A stretch of DNA of 64,000 nt from Apiotrichum sp. Y4204. Taxonomy: Eukaryota; Basidiomycota; Tremellomycetes; Trichosporonales; Trichosporonaceae. The translations under genes were made by a program, and so were the position numbers. Position 1 is the first letter of the stretch; the number at the start of each line of letters is the position of its first letter. Location of the stretch: assembly GCA_025531455.1 (NCBI GenBank), contig JAMYHL010000069.1, positions 1 through 64,000 of the forward strand, read 5' to 3'. Of this stretch, positions 1 to 10,652 are shown piece after piece. The notes below the pieces were generated by a model that was not told the DNA's origin, ran no database searches, and was given only the letters and a program-made list of their open reading frames with translations.

Positions 1-1048
1 GCGGACGGACGCAGGGACATATTGGATCGGCAGCGTGTTTGTGGTGATGGATGAAGGAGTGCAAGAAAGGGCGGCTCGTGCTCGGGCAGAGGGGAATGGT
101 GTTGTTGGGATGATGGATGACGACCAGTGACAGAGGATGGTTACGTCCGATTCTGTTTCTCCGATTGTAAGATCTCTGAAGCAGTGGGATCAAGCTGATG
201 ATGGTAGACAGTGAACAATGAGACAAGAGATGGGAGAGATGAAGAGGATGATGGAGAGAATGATGTATGGCGGGGAGAAAGTAGTTGTGTTGCTGTGGAC
301 CTGTGACCAGACGGATCGATATATCGTTACTTGTCTGGAAATGTGGGGAGAGCGAGAGGAGAGCTAGGAGAGGAAAGAGGCGGGCCAGGCGAGAGGCAAC
401 GGCACACAGGGGGGGGAAAACAGCACCTGATGATGATGCACTGCGCATTTTGCTGTACTACTACTGATGCTTGACGGCTCTGCGCTCTGCATTGTATCAC
501 AGTGGGCCAGGTGGAGCCAGGAGAGCCCCAGGGGCCAGGGGAAGCGCGCGAAGCACACTGGTGTGGTGCCTATGAGGACAGAGCAGCTTATTTAGCATCC
601 AATCGAAAACGTCATATGACGGAAGCAAAGTGTAATCAATCTACGAGCTACGGGGTGCCCAAGCGCGCCGTGTTCGCTCGGTTCCGCTAGTCCGCTAGTT
701 CCGCACGTTCCGCACACATGCCTCTCACAAAATGGGAGGCTCATATAAATACAGCAGCTGAGAACGCGAATGATTTTGCGGGAGCAATTTGCGATCTGTG
801 CACGCCTCGTACGCCTCGAGCCTCCCCCTACTCGACCCGAGAGACTTGGTGGGTACAAACAACAACACCCCACGACGGCAAACACAAACAAAACAATCAA
901 CAGCACCCCCACCACCTGATGGGTTTTTGTTGTTGTCTAGTCACCAATTGCTCCTCATCTTATTACCGCCATCGAGTCACCTGCAATCAACAACACCCGT
1001 CATCGCGAATCACCTCGCCGCTACCCACTCATCTTTCTCGTGTTCGCA
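1..1048. other. Left intergenic region and ASE1 promoter/5' UTR
   Basis: No coding region is supported. Up to about position 440 the plus strand is rich in purine runs such as gatgatgg and gagagg. The end nearest ASE1 has a TATA-like element and then a CA-rich stretch that looks like a 5' UTR. Short open frames here have no recognisable protein content. Confidence 0.6.
744..750 (+). promoter_or_regulatory. TATA-like box upstream of ASE1
   Basis: TATAAAT lies about 300 nt before the ASE1 start codon and is followed by a CA-rich presumed leader. It is the only good TATA match between the window edge and ASE1. The assignment to ASE1 is by position only. Confidence 0.35.
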
Positions 1049-3500
1049 ATGGATGCCTCGGACATCATTGCCGAGCAGATACCGCTCCTTCAGTCCCTGC
1101 ACGCCCAACTTGCGCTACCCGCCACCGCTCTCGCCGACGACACTGCCCGAATTGATGCGGCCGTCAAGGCTGCAATCTTGTCGGTTGTCCGATCTCGAGA
1201 GGACGAGGTGGCAGAATGGGAAGCCAAAATCGCAGAGGACAAGCGCAGTTTGTCTGGTCTTGCGAGGGCAGTCGGGGACCAGGGGCGGAGCGTCTTGGCC
1301 GCTGGGCGAAGGGAAAGCGAACAGGGAGAGGTGAAGACAATGCCTGCGGTACCTGGCACTAACGTTCAGTCCCTCCCAGCACGTCATGAACGACTCCTTC
1401 GTCAATCGGAGGAACTGGAGCAGGTGGGTTCATCGGTTTATGAACCTCTAACGATCAGGTCTACAATGAGCGATTGGCGAAGATTGAAGGTACAAGTGTA
1501 TTTAGGAGCTCCAGCTGACATTCAGATCTACTCGCCACCGTTGAGCGGCTATCAATCCTTTTGGGGCCTCCATTTGAACAACCAGAGCCACTCAAGCCGA
1601 TTCCTGGGAGCATGAGGGTGTCGCATCGAGCTCCTCGTCAGAGTATGCTGCCCCCTCCGGTGGCCCCCTCCCATCCAGCACCTACAACAAGCAACAGCCG
1701 TCGGCCGTCGATGATGCCATCCATGATGCGTGCGTCGACACCGATGCCCGCACCCGAGCCAACAATTGAGAGCTGGATGGATGTCGGGGAGGAGGTGATG
1801 GAAACACTTCAGAAGGCGTTGGAACGCGCTTTGGAGGAGAGGGTAGGATATTGACCAAAGTCGTTTACTAACACTCCAGGATGTGCGTCTTCGTAAACTT
1901 GAGCGGCACTTCATTGATCTCATATGGTTCCATTTTGAGCTCAACCTGCCGCCTCTGTTGGAGACATTCCCCCTATACCTCCTCCCACCTAGTGACATGG
2001 AAGAAACGCCAGCTGCTCACGCCAAGTATGAGCGTCAGCTTGCGCAAATACTCGAGCTAAATCCGTGGAAAGCCAACAATGAGGAGGACGAAGAAGAGGC
2101 TGTGGAGCTCCAAGGCATGGACGGTATTGAGCCTGAGATTGGACTCATCAACTGGTGCGAACAACTTCTGGAGCTTGTGAGTTTTGGTACTTGTCGTTGC
2201 CTAATGTACAGTGGATGGTCGAGAAGGATGACCGCGATGCTCGCATTCAGGGGCTGTACGAACAGATTGAGCCCCTTTGGACCCGCTTGGAAGTTCCAAA
2301 GGAGGAAATCGATGCCTTCATCGAGAGCAACCGCGGAAGCGGTCAGTCAACAATCCAAGCTGTGAGTTCCTCGTAGGGTTTTAGTCTGACCAACAGTACG
2401 TGGACGAATTGCAACGCGTCACCGAAATCCGCAAGTCTAGTCTATCCGACTTTGTCCTCAAGACGCGCAAAGAAATCGATGCTCTTCAAGAAGGACTGAT
2501 GATGAGCGATGAAGAGAAGGCAGAGTTCAGCGCATTCATCGACGACAACTATACGGAAGAGTTGCTCGAAAAGCACGAGGAAGAGGCCAGTCGACTTCGG
2601 GCCGAAGTTGAGCTGCGTGGACCAATGCTGCCGAAGGTCAAGGAGTGGATTTCTATCAAGGCCGATGAGGAGGAACTTGAGCGGAGTGCTCAGGATCCTA
2701 ACCGGTTCAAGAAGCGAGGTTCGGCTATGCTTCGTGAGGAAAGGATGCGGAAGCGTGTTGAAAAGCTCAAGCCCAAGGTAACGACTAAGGTCGCAATCCA
2801 TACTGACAGCAGATCGAAGGCGAGCTTCTGCAGGCGCTTCCTGTTTGGGAAGAGGAGCATGGACGACCGTTCCTGGCGTTTGGCGAACGCATCATTGAGA
2901 CGATAGAAAATGCTATAGCTGCGAAGGAAGCAGCCAAGGAGGCCAAGAAGGTGAGCTGATCGTCACTGAATATGATCTAACGGGCAGCGGGCAAAGCTTG
3001 GTCTTGCAGCCCCAACTCTTCCACGGGCCGCAAAGGCCCCAGCCTCAACGGCCCGTTCCCAACCAGGAACCGTCCGAAAACGAGCTGCTCCAACTCCGGC
3101 AACATCGATCGGAACAGGAATGAAGCGGCCGCGTGTAGTATCAACAGCTTCAAACGCATCGTCTACCAGTGTCGGCCCTCCTCGCTCCCGTGCGCGTATG
3201 GTGAGCCCGGCACAATTCGAGACTCCAACTGCCAGGGTGGCCGCGCGGACACAAAGCCGGATGTTCGGACAGCCCGCAGTCGGTGTAGCAGCCAATGGGT
3301 ATGCCCCACAATCGGTGGGGACAAGCCTAGGCAAACCCCACCTTCAATCACGGTTAGCTGAGCGACCGAAAACAGACGCGCGGCGACCGCGGAAGAGTTT
3401 CCGTCCGCGACAGAGTTTAGCAGCAGGCCTGCTTATTGGGCTCGGGGAAACAGTCGAGATACTGGAAGAGGAAGAGGATGTGTTCCAAAGCGGAGAGTAA
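1049..3500 (+). CDS. ase1: Ase1/PRC1/MAP65-family microtubule-bundling protein
   Basis: Eight exons: 1049-1423, 1459-1489, 1526-1842, 1880-2176, 2212-2361, 2397-2777, 2813-2950, 2988-3500, giving 733 residues. The family crosslinks antiparallel microtubules at the anaphase spindle midzone. The family signature is seen across the middle: the N-terminal coiled coil, the exon 2-3 junction reading YNERLAKIEDLL, RKLERHFIDLIWFHFELN, then a long acidic helical region with SDFVLKTRKEIDAL, and VWEEEHGRPFLAFGERI near the C-terminal end of the rod. The last about 170 residues are basic, low in structure and rich in S, T, P and R, as expected for the microtubule-binding and regulated tail. All joins keep frame. 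The start at 1049 is the first ATG in frame with the coiled coil; an upstream GTG at 1040 is not needed. Function is inferred from the family. Confidence 0.93.
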
Positions 3501-3837
3501 GCAGTCATTAGAGGTTGGCCTTGTTCGCAGTAGGATGGTGTCACGTAGCTTTCACAACGTGAATGATGTGAGATGTAGTCTATGTAGTGCTATATGCGAC
3601 GTGTTCGTTTTGCCCCGGCGCGTTGCGGCGTCACGCTATCACGTTCGCTGGATGGTCATACAGATGTTGTAGGGACCGAAATGGGGCGTGAAATGATATT
3701 GTACAGGATGGTGCACTATTGCGGCGTGTTGCGACGCCACATCAGCGATATTGCTGGTGGTGATGAAATGGGTTGTGTAGAGAGAAAAGTTGTCGAAGAG
3801 ATAGGCAAACGCAGTCGGTGATGAAGTGTCTGTCCAG
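3501..3837. other. Intergenic region between convergent ASE1 and CMS1
   Basis: This short spacer must hold the 3' UTRs and polyadenylation regions of two converging genes. No further coding signal is seen. Confidence 0.6.
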
Positions 3838-4974
3838 CTAGAAGGCCGTAAAGCGTGCAGGCTTGAGCGCTGCTCGGGCAGGGCCTGAGAGCAACGACTT
3901 CCACATCTCGTCACGGACCTCGGGCAGTGTGAGCAGAGTGCGGGTTTCTGGGCGTTAGGAGGTCCGTGAGGTGAGAACTGCGCCGGATCTAACTCACTGC
4001 TGTCACGGTGTCCGATATCGAGAAGAACGACAGTCTGATGCGAAATCTTGAGCGCGCCTACCACAGTCAGCACAGCGTTCCACAAAGCTAAAGCTTACCG
4101 TCCTCGAGCAGCTTGGCGATACGGCCTGGCGTCCCGACCGCGATCGCGACACGCGTCTTGTTGAGGTACTTGACCTGGTCCACGAGCTTGAAGTGCTTGG
4201 CGAACAACTTGGCAACCTCGCCACCGGGACGCTTCACGTGGCGCACGGCGCGCACGACGTCGGCACACCGGATCCCACTCAGACAAAGGATAAGGGCGCG
4301 CGGCGTGCCTGCAGCAGGCTTCTTCGGCGCGTCCTTGAGAACTGTAATGTTAGTAGAGTTGAGAGTCCAGTTTATGCAACTCACTGTCGTTGAGACGCGT
4401 GACCAGAGGTGCAAATGCGTCGCCTTCAGCGTCGGGCAGGGTGTCAAGCGGCTGGAGAATACGCTCATCTGCTGGTCAGCATACAGCTCCAATCTCTGGA
4501 TGCAGCAGCACCATTTCCACCTACCTGATATAGCGACATCCTCGAGCTCCATCGCCGTCCCGTTGGGCCATGTTGCGCGCGCAGACGCCAACAGAAGGGC
4601 AGCAAGCTCCTCGCGGCCCAGAAGTGTGGGCTCCGCAACCTCCTCGACAGCCGTGGCTCGCTGGCAATGAGCATCATCCTACACATCCTCAATCTCACCT
4701 TGGCCGCACGACGCGCCTTGTCCTTCTCCCTCCGCTTACGCCGCTTCGCTGCCGCCGCATCACCCGCATCCTCTTCCGTCGCGTCGCCCTCGTCGTCGTC
4801 CGCTTTCCGCTTAGTGCCCTTGGCTGGCGCCGCGGTCTCCTCCTCGTCTTCGCTCAGAAAGTCCGCATCGCCATCGCTGTCGAACCCGTCCTCGCTGTCC
4901 GACGCGAGCAGCGAGGGATCCAGCTCGAGCCCGTCGTCCAGGTCGTCACCGCCCGTTACGCGTGGTGCCGCCAT
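3838..4974 (-). CDS. cms1: Cms1-like subunit of the U3-containing 90S pre-ribosome
   Basis: Six exons on the minus strand, from the start: 4974-4699, 4660-4525, 4468-4385, 4341-4099, 4057-3998, 3947-3838, giving 302 residues. The N-terminus is strongly acidic (DDLDDG, DSEDGFDSDGD, SEDEEE) and then basic and nuclear-like (KRRKRREKDKARR). The C-terminal half has the Cms1/CMSS1 pattern: ALILCLSGIRCADVVRAVR, a KLFAKHFKL helix, VGTPGRIAKLLEDG (resembling the DEAD-box TPGR element) and HQTVVLLDIGHRDSK. The family acts in early nucleolar small-subunit processing; some members were once described as helicase-like because of the TPGR motif, but the full DEAD-box motif set is not visible. Every intron junction restores the family frame. 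Head-to-head with MCP1 across about 350 nt. Confidence 0.9.
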
Positions 4975-5320
4975 GGTAGCCGTTGGAAATTTACCGTGCA
5001 GTGAAGCGTAGTAGTCAATACTCGAAGTTCGCGCTCGAGCTCGATGACTCTGCAGCCAGTCACTCCGCGACCGGGGCATCAATCGTTTGGCGCTCCCGAA
5101 ATTCATTCAACACGGACTGGGTGGCGTAAAAATATTTTGTTATGTAATTAGGATAGATTCGGGGCTCCGGATCTGCACGTGCCACCAACCTGCAATTAGA
5201 ACGTTTCTGTTGGATGGCCCAGCTGTTCAGCATGTTCAGGCCATCGACGTCAAGAGTAGCGACGATGACGACCGGGGCTCTTCCCTGTACTCAAAACACA
5301 AGATCATTAGACATTAGACG
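4975..5320. other. Divergent promoter region of CMS1 and MCP1
   Basis: About 350 nt separate two outward-facing start codons, so both promoters must lie here. I see no strong TATA box and no extra open frame with recognisable content. Confidence 0.5.
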
Positions 5321-6275
5321 ATGAGCGACTCGCCCGCCGACCGAGGGGCGGTCCCGTCCCCTTCGCCGCGCTCTACGACCGGCAGCATTCTGCGCGCACT
5401 GACGTTCACGCAGAACGCGAGTGCCCTCGTATTCGGCACGTTCCTCACCCTCCACATCGCGGCGCCCATCGCTGCTGCGGTGGGCGGATTAAGTGCTGCT
5501 GACGGGATCATGGTGAGTGGGGAGAAGTGGACTTGATTGGGAGCTGCGTTTGCTTTGTGTGTGAAGGCAGACCGCATTGGCCCGGTACCATCGTCGCGGC
5601 GCCTCTACTGACTGCGGTTCCGAGTCCCAGTGCTGACAGCAGGTCCTCGGGCGCGAGGTCTACTTCCCACTAGAGCCGGTTCTGGTGTACGCCCCTCTAG
5701 GACTGCACCTCGGCTCGTCCATGGTCCGCCGCGCGATCCTTCTCTACCGAACCCGGCGGCTCCCGAAGCTCTCGACACACTCTTTGATGGGCATGGCGCT
5801 CGTCCCGCTCGTTATCCCGCATCTGATGATGCACCGCCTCATCCCCGCCGAGGCCGCACCGCCTATTTCCTCACTCTCTCCATCAGAGTTTGGCTTCGAG
5901 TTCGTCGCGCACGCCGTCGCCACACGTCCATGGATGGCGGCCGGATACATCGCGCTCACCGCCGCGGGTCTGTACCATGCGTCTGTTGGCAGCATGAAGG
6001 TTGCGAACTGGCTCAAGCGGCTCTTTGGGAATAACTGTGAAGGGCACGCGGGTGAGGCGAGGGCGGAGGCGAAAGCGAAGGGAGAGGTCGCTACCAACAA
6101 GATTCCGAGAAAGCGGAGGATTGGGCTGCGCGGAATTCTGGCAACGGTTGTCAGCATCGTCGGTATTGGCCTCTACCGGCTTTCCACGGAGGCCGGCGGA
6201 ACGAGCTTGGCATTAAATAACCGATTCGAGGCGGTGTTTGCCGCTGCGCCGTGGACGGTCATCGGCCTCAACTAG
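5321..6275 (+). CDS. mcp1: Mcp1-like mitochondrial membrane protein (DUF1691 type)
   Basis: Two exons, 5321-5512 and 5643-6275, giving 274 residues. The sequence has several hydrophobic helices: FGTFLTLHIAAPIAAAVGGL, the HSLMGMALVPLVIPHLMMHR segment, AGYIALTAAGLYHASVGSMK, and GILATVVSIVGIGLYRL near the end. The histidine-containing helices (TLHIAAP, GLHLGSS, HLMMHRL, LYHASVG) match yeast Mcp1/DUF1691, a mitochondrial outer membrane protein that suppresses ERMES loss and helps recruit Vps13 for lipid transfer. The fairly polar loop near residues 205-230 (EARAEAKAKGE...KIPRKRR) is probably exposed. The acceptor after gacagcag at 5642 gives the uninterrupted IMVLGREVYFPLEP. Identity rests on recalled family character, not on a search. 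Confidence 0.8.
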
Positions 6276-6539
6276 ACGATGCATGTTGTATTTGCAGAGG
6301 CCACGAACTTGACTATCGGGACGGTATCAACAGTACTGATCTACCACGAAGCTACGACCTACCATGCACAAGGTGTGTATGAGCTACAGCGCTATACAGA
6401 CAACTATTCAACGGACGAGAACACCTACAGCGGGGCATTCTACCAACGTATGACAACATACTACAGCTACGCGACTACGACTATTGCGCATCGATTACTG
6501 TGGGTGGCCAACTTCGATACGCGAGTCGTCCAACAGCTA
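6276..6539. other. Short intergenic spacer
   Basis: Spacer between the MCP1 stop and the stop of the converging minus-strand gene. Its short open frame is poor in hydrophobic patterning and rich in T and Y, and looks non-coding. Confidence 0.5.
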
Positions 6540-7928
6540 CTACTTGTACTTTGACAGCATCTTGATGGCCTTCAAGTTCGCCTCCTTTTCCATCTCCCTC
6601 TGATTAGGAATGGTAGACGCCTGCAAGTTAGCAACGGTTAGTTCCGCGGTCGAGATCTTCGTACATCTTCTGAGAACTCCTTGTCATGGTCGTCGAGCTC
6701 CTCACGTAGAGTAGCGAGCTCCTTTTCCTGCTTTGACACTACATGTGAGCATTCGATATCCACGTTTCGTACCTAGGCCCTTGAGGTCGCTAGAAGCCTT
6801 CCGCACAGACACCTGCCTCCTTTCTTCCCCTGGCTGAATGCAGTCAACGGCAGAAGTCATGCGGGTCTGGCCTGTCAGTGGTTAACCTTGTAATACTTAC
6901 TTGAATCCTCGCAATCTTCGCCGCTGCCTCACAGAAGTTCTGGTCCGCACGCTTGCGAGTGGTTCCCTCTGCATCGCCCCACAAGCTCATCTGCTGGCTT
7001 GCCGCGTGAGTTCGCTGAGCAATGGACGAAGGACACGTACCCGATCTTTGCACCTTCAAACGCCTGAGAAACGGGAGCGAACTTGCGCAGAATGTGGCTG
7101 TATTCATCCTTGATGGTGAGGTGTGAGAATCTTTCCCAATACGCGTCTGCCGTAAGTGTGCGCTAGAATATGCGAGCTCACCTTCAAACTCGTCACAGAT
7201 CTGTTGACTAAGCACCATCAGTGTCTGCTTATAGAGCTAGGTACTCACCCCTGATAAAGTAAGTCACTGCAGTTTGTTGACTGCGAGAGTTCGGCTTCAG
7301 GCACTGCGACCAGTCCGTCGATCTTCTCCCCGGAGAAGGCGCTAGTAGAGAGGCCCATTGACGGTAGGTTGACAACATCTTTGCTGAGAGGTGCAGAAAC
7401 ACTAGCAGCGAGAAGTTGCGCCACCTGACTGTGCGGCAGTTGCTTCAGGAATGCGGAGAACATTGTTTGAATGTCGGGGGCGGGAACGGATGGAACGGCT
7501 GGAACAGTTGGAACGGCTTGGACAGCTGGGACAGCTGGAACAACTGGAGCAGCTTTAGGGTTGCGGGGTGTCTTCTCATCCTTGCGCTGCTGGCGATCAT
7601 AGGAGCGGTCGGAACGGCGAGTACGATGCCTCTTAACTGGCTTTGGAGCGTAGTCGGGCTCGTCGGTCTCAGTCTCGCTTGAACCATGATAGTGGACGCG
7701 TTCGCGGGGACCATCCCCCTCACGTTCACGGCTGCGAGGCTCGTGGTATTCCCGAGAACGCTTCTCTTTGGCCTGTGGGTAGATAGCGCTAGTTCGAGAT
7801 AAACGGCGCTTCGGGTCAATCTCCCTGTACCTAGCAGGCGAGTCATGTTCGTATCGTTCAACTGGCGAGGATGACATCGAAGGCGGGCTGCGGTGGCGTT
7901 TGGGGAGTGGTGCAGTGCGGCGACTCAT
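6540..7928 (-). CDS. Uncharacterised protein with Arg/Ser-rich N-terminus and helical C-terminus
   Basis: I do not recognise this gene. A consistent seven-exon model runs 7928-7249, 7207-7182, 7146-7041, 6997-6901, 6866-6773, 6738-6665, 6620-6540, giving 385 residues. Residues 1-130 are disordered and basic (KRHRSPP, YREIDPKRRLSR, KRHRTRRSDRSYDRQQRKDEKTPR), like nuclear RNA-associated proteins. A proline-valine repeat (PAVPAV, TVPAVPSVP) follows, then a short helix (MFSAFLKQLPHSQVAQLLA). The exons after the first encode a charged helical domain (CDEFEDAYWERFSHLTIKDE, EYSHILRKFAPVSQAFEGAKIG) and a coiled coil (KQEKELATLREELDDHDKEF), ending ANLKAIKMLSKYK. Exon 4 needs an AAG acceptor to stay in frame. 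Short exons 2-7 all joining one helical protein makes the model credible; the function is unknown. Confidence 0.7.
7484..7551. repeat. Minisatellite encoding a Val-Pro-Ala repeat
   Basis: About 9-nt units of the type ggaacggct/ggaacagtt/ggacagctg are repeated in tandem inside exon 1 of the uncharacterised gene and encode the VPAV/VPTV-type tract. Copies are imperfect, so the array is not recent. Confidence 0.7.
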
Positions 7929-9850
7929 GATTGCGAACTGTGTGAGGGAGGTAGGAGAAAGGCCAGAGACGACTGAGTGAAGTGGACGTTATGGAGGGGG
8001 GACAGTGATGAACGGTGGCAAGAGGGCGGCTGTTGATCAGTTGATCTTTGGCTCGAGGAAGGAGGAAGAGACAAAGAAACGAATAATGAGTGAGAATGAA
8101 GACTGATGAGAGATGGGGAGGATCGTTAACGTGAGGAGAGGCAGGCAGGAGTTTTATAGAAGATGCGTTGCCGGACTCGACTGCCCAGCAGAAACGGTCT
8201 TCCCTCCCAAGTGTCTTCCCTCCCATTCATGACTGGGCTATGCTCGAGTTTTGCTGAGAGTCGCGTCAGATTTGGGCGATGTCTTCCTTTGATCCTTCGA
8301 TCTTCGTCAACCACCGTGGGATGATGAGGTTCTCCGCTGGATGCTAATACAACTTGATGTCTCCGTCAGCCAGTTTCGAATGACGCGACTATGCTGGGCT
8401 AGCTATCAATTCGAAACCTCAACACGGGTGGTCGCGTCGCGCGTCGCGCCTCGTCGCCGGTCGAACATTGATGACTGAGCGCGCGCATTCCTTCGTCATC
8501 TGTCGATCGCGTCTCGAGGTGGTGGCCCAATGTGTGGAGGGTTGTTTTTGTTCTTGCATGATGGTGAATGACGACATCTGGACCACTTGGGTGGAGGTCA
8601 ACTGTGTACTACTGTGTGTATACCGAGGTGATAGGCCTGATAGGACGGCCATTCAATCATGAGATCAGGCAGAGTCGAGATAGGTTCTCGAGAGTGGAAG
8701 AGGTCTCTACAGCGTGCTGCTGGTGGCGCGGATGGATCTTGCATCTTGGCGCAGTGGCGCGTTTCGACATCCTGGCTCTTGCGTGCACATCATGCAGCTT
8801 GCAGCTTGCAGCCTACTTCGAGGCCTCCGACCCTGTGCGCATGTGGCCTGAGGGCATACAACGCTTCCAGATGCCGTTGATTTCGAGGATAGGCTCCGTT
8901 CCTGCATCCGCTCGCTACCGCAGAACGCACTCTTCACGACTCCTGCTCTCGGCAGCGCTTGCAAAGGTGCAGAGGTCCGACCCCACAGGCCTTGCCAGGC
9001 AAGCATGGCCCTGAAGGAACCCGGACGCCTGTCCACCTGCTTGCCACCAGAGACTGTCGGTGCACCGCCGCACTGGATCTCCGGACTACCACGGATCCAC
9101 GGGCCGGGGGGCTATAGGGTGTTTCTGGGCGGTCCGTGCGGAGCTCGAGGCTGATCCTAGTTATCCAAGGCACCACAAATCAGGACTCTCATCCACCAAG
9201 CCACTCGAGCAGAGCAGCACAAGCATGCAAGCAACGTCCCCTTACCGATCAACGAGTGTAGGAGAAGCTAGGAGAAGGGTTCGAGCTGCGGCTTGGTATG
9301 TGTCTCGCCTTTGTGGATATCACCCCACCCCCACACACGCCCCTATGTTCGTCTCACTCTCTCTCCCTCTGTACCTCTGTCCGTCTCTGTCCAGCTCTTT
9401 CTTTCGCCCCTTGTTTGGCGCCTCCTGTGCATCGGGCATCCCTCCTCCCCGGGTGTGTTGGAAACGGTCCACGCGCACACCGCGCACACCGCGCACCAGC
9501 CCTCTTGCGCCTCTCGGATCGCGCGATTCTCTCTGACCACGACTGGGCGGCAATCTGGGCGTCCCTCTGGCGTCCTAACAACCACACCCCGTGGTTAACA
9601 ACGCCCAACGACCGGCGCACCGACAGCACACCCCATCATTCCTTATTCACCATCGCTGTGGGGACAGCGTCGACTACACTCCTTACTTGATCAAAAGCCA
9701 CCATCACTACTGTCGTTCATAGCGCTGGCCACCGTCGCATCGTTCACTTGTTGGCTTCCTCCGAACAGCCCCTCCGCGCCGCTATCTCCACACTCATTTA
9801 CGACAAAAACCTCACGCACCCATCACAACACTTGTTCCTGCCCCTTCGTG
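7929..9850. other. Gene-poor 1.9-kb intergenic region
   Basis: No protein or RNA gene is supported. It includes the 5' region of the minus-strand gene ending at 7928 and probably a long leader of the G-gamma gene, since the last 500 nt are pyrimidine- and CA-rich with repeated ctctct and cacacac runs (9350-9480). Open frames here are antisense pairs without conserved content. Confidence 0.5.
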
Positions 9851-10250
9851 ATGTCCGCCCGCGCAACAAAGGTCACGATGGCGGAGCTCAAGCTTCGCCG
9901 TATCGTGGAGAACAACCACCGCCTTCGTGAGGAGCTCTCGCGTCCGCGAACTATGGTGTCGCTCGCAAGTGTCAGGTGAGGATGAATTGGACGTGGGGAA
10001 TGCACTTGACCTGACCCGATCGATCAGCCTGATAAACTACTGCCGCGAAACCCGGGACCCTCTGGTACGCAACTCGTGTTGTTGAGCGTAGCAGGCCCGT
10101 AATCTAACACACCACAGCTCCCTTCCGTCTGGGGACAGCTTCAGAAGGGCGAGGACCCATACAACCCTGTCGACGAGGGTGGTTGCTGCACCGGTAAGCT
10201 GATCCTCGGACTGTCGAAGGCACGGTTGCTGACCATGCCTAGTTCAGTAA
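9851..10250 (+). CDS. Heterotrimeric G-protein gamma subunit (STE18/GPG type)
   Basis: Four exons, 9851-9975, 10028-10064, 10118-10193 and 10243-10250, giving 81 residues. The helical N-terminus (MAELKLRRIVENNHRLREEL) is the G-beta-binding coiled coil. The fungal G-gamma core follows: LINYCRETRDPLLPSVWG, a GEDPYNP turn, then GGCC and the C-terminal CaaX box CTVQ. Adjacent cysteines suggest palmitoylation plus farnesylation (known for fungal G-gamma proteins; inferred here). It should pair with a G-beta such as Ste4/Gpb1 in pheromone or nutrient signalling at the plasma membrane. The last exon is only 8 nt and encodes Val-Gln-stop, so splicing of the final intron creates the CaaX box. All four joins keep frame. 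Confidence 0.93.
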
Positions 10251-10652
10251 GGGCGTTGCATTATCTCACTTCGACTAGCTTCGCTGGCTGCAGCCTGTCG
10301 TTATGCCTCGTTACTCCTTTATGGTGCCGTTCCTGTGTCGTATCTCTTGGTTTCCCATCTCGTTTGTCCCCATGTATTCATTGCCATCTTTCTGCAAGAC
10401 GCATCGCGAAACGCGCATGCAGGACACAAGGCAAATATCAACAAGGGGCGCATAATCATCAATAAGAGATGTTATAATACACCATGATGGAGACCTTAAG
10501 AACATGGAGATCACTAACGTCCCTTTGTAATACAGCGTGCTCCACACAGCCCGGTGGAGGTGAATCAAAAGTGAACTCTTTCGACACACGACCACACTCA
10601 TTCCTCTGTCTTTTGTTTGTTCTCGACAATTCTCTCTTCTCGACAAATCGCC
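10251..10652. other. Intergenic spacer between G-gamma gene and elongin A
   Basis: Contains the 3' UTR of the G-gamma gene and the promoter/leader of the elongin A gene. The 60 nt before the elongin A start are pyrimidine-rich (ttctctcttctcg). Nothing else is seen. Confidence 0.5.

Noticed and set aside
8934..9176. 80-codon minus-strand frame with a WTGVRVPSGP phrase
   Set aside because: The phrase alone does not indicate a gene; no splice or conservation support.
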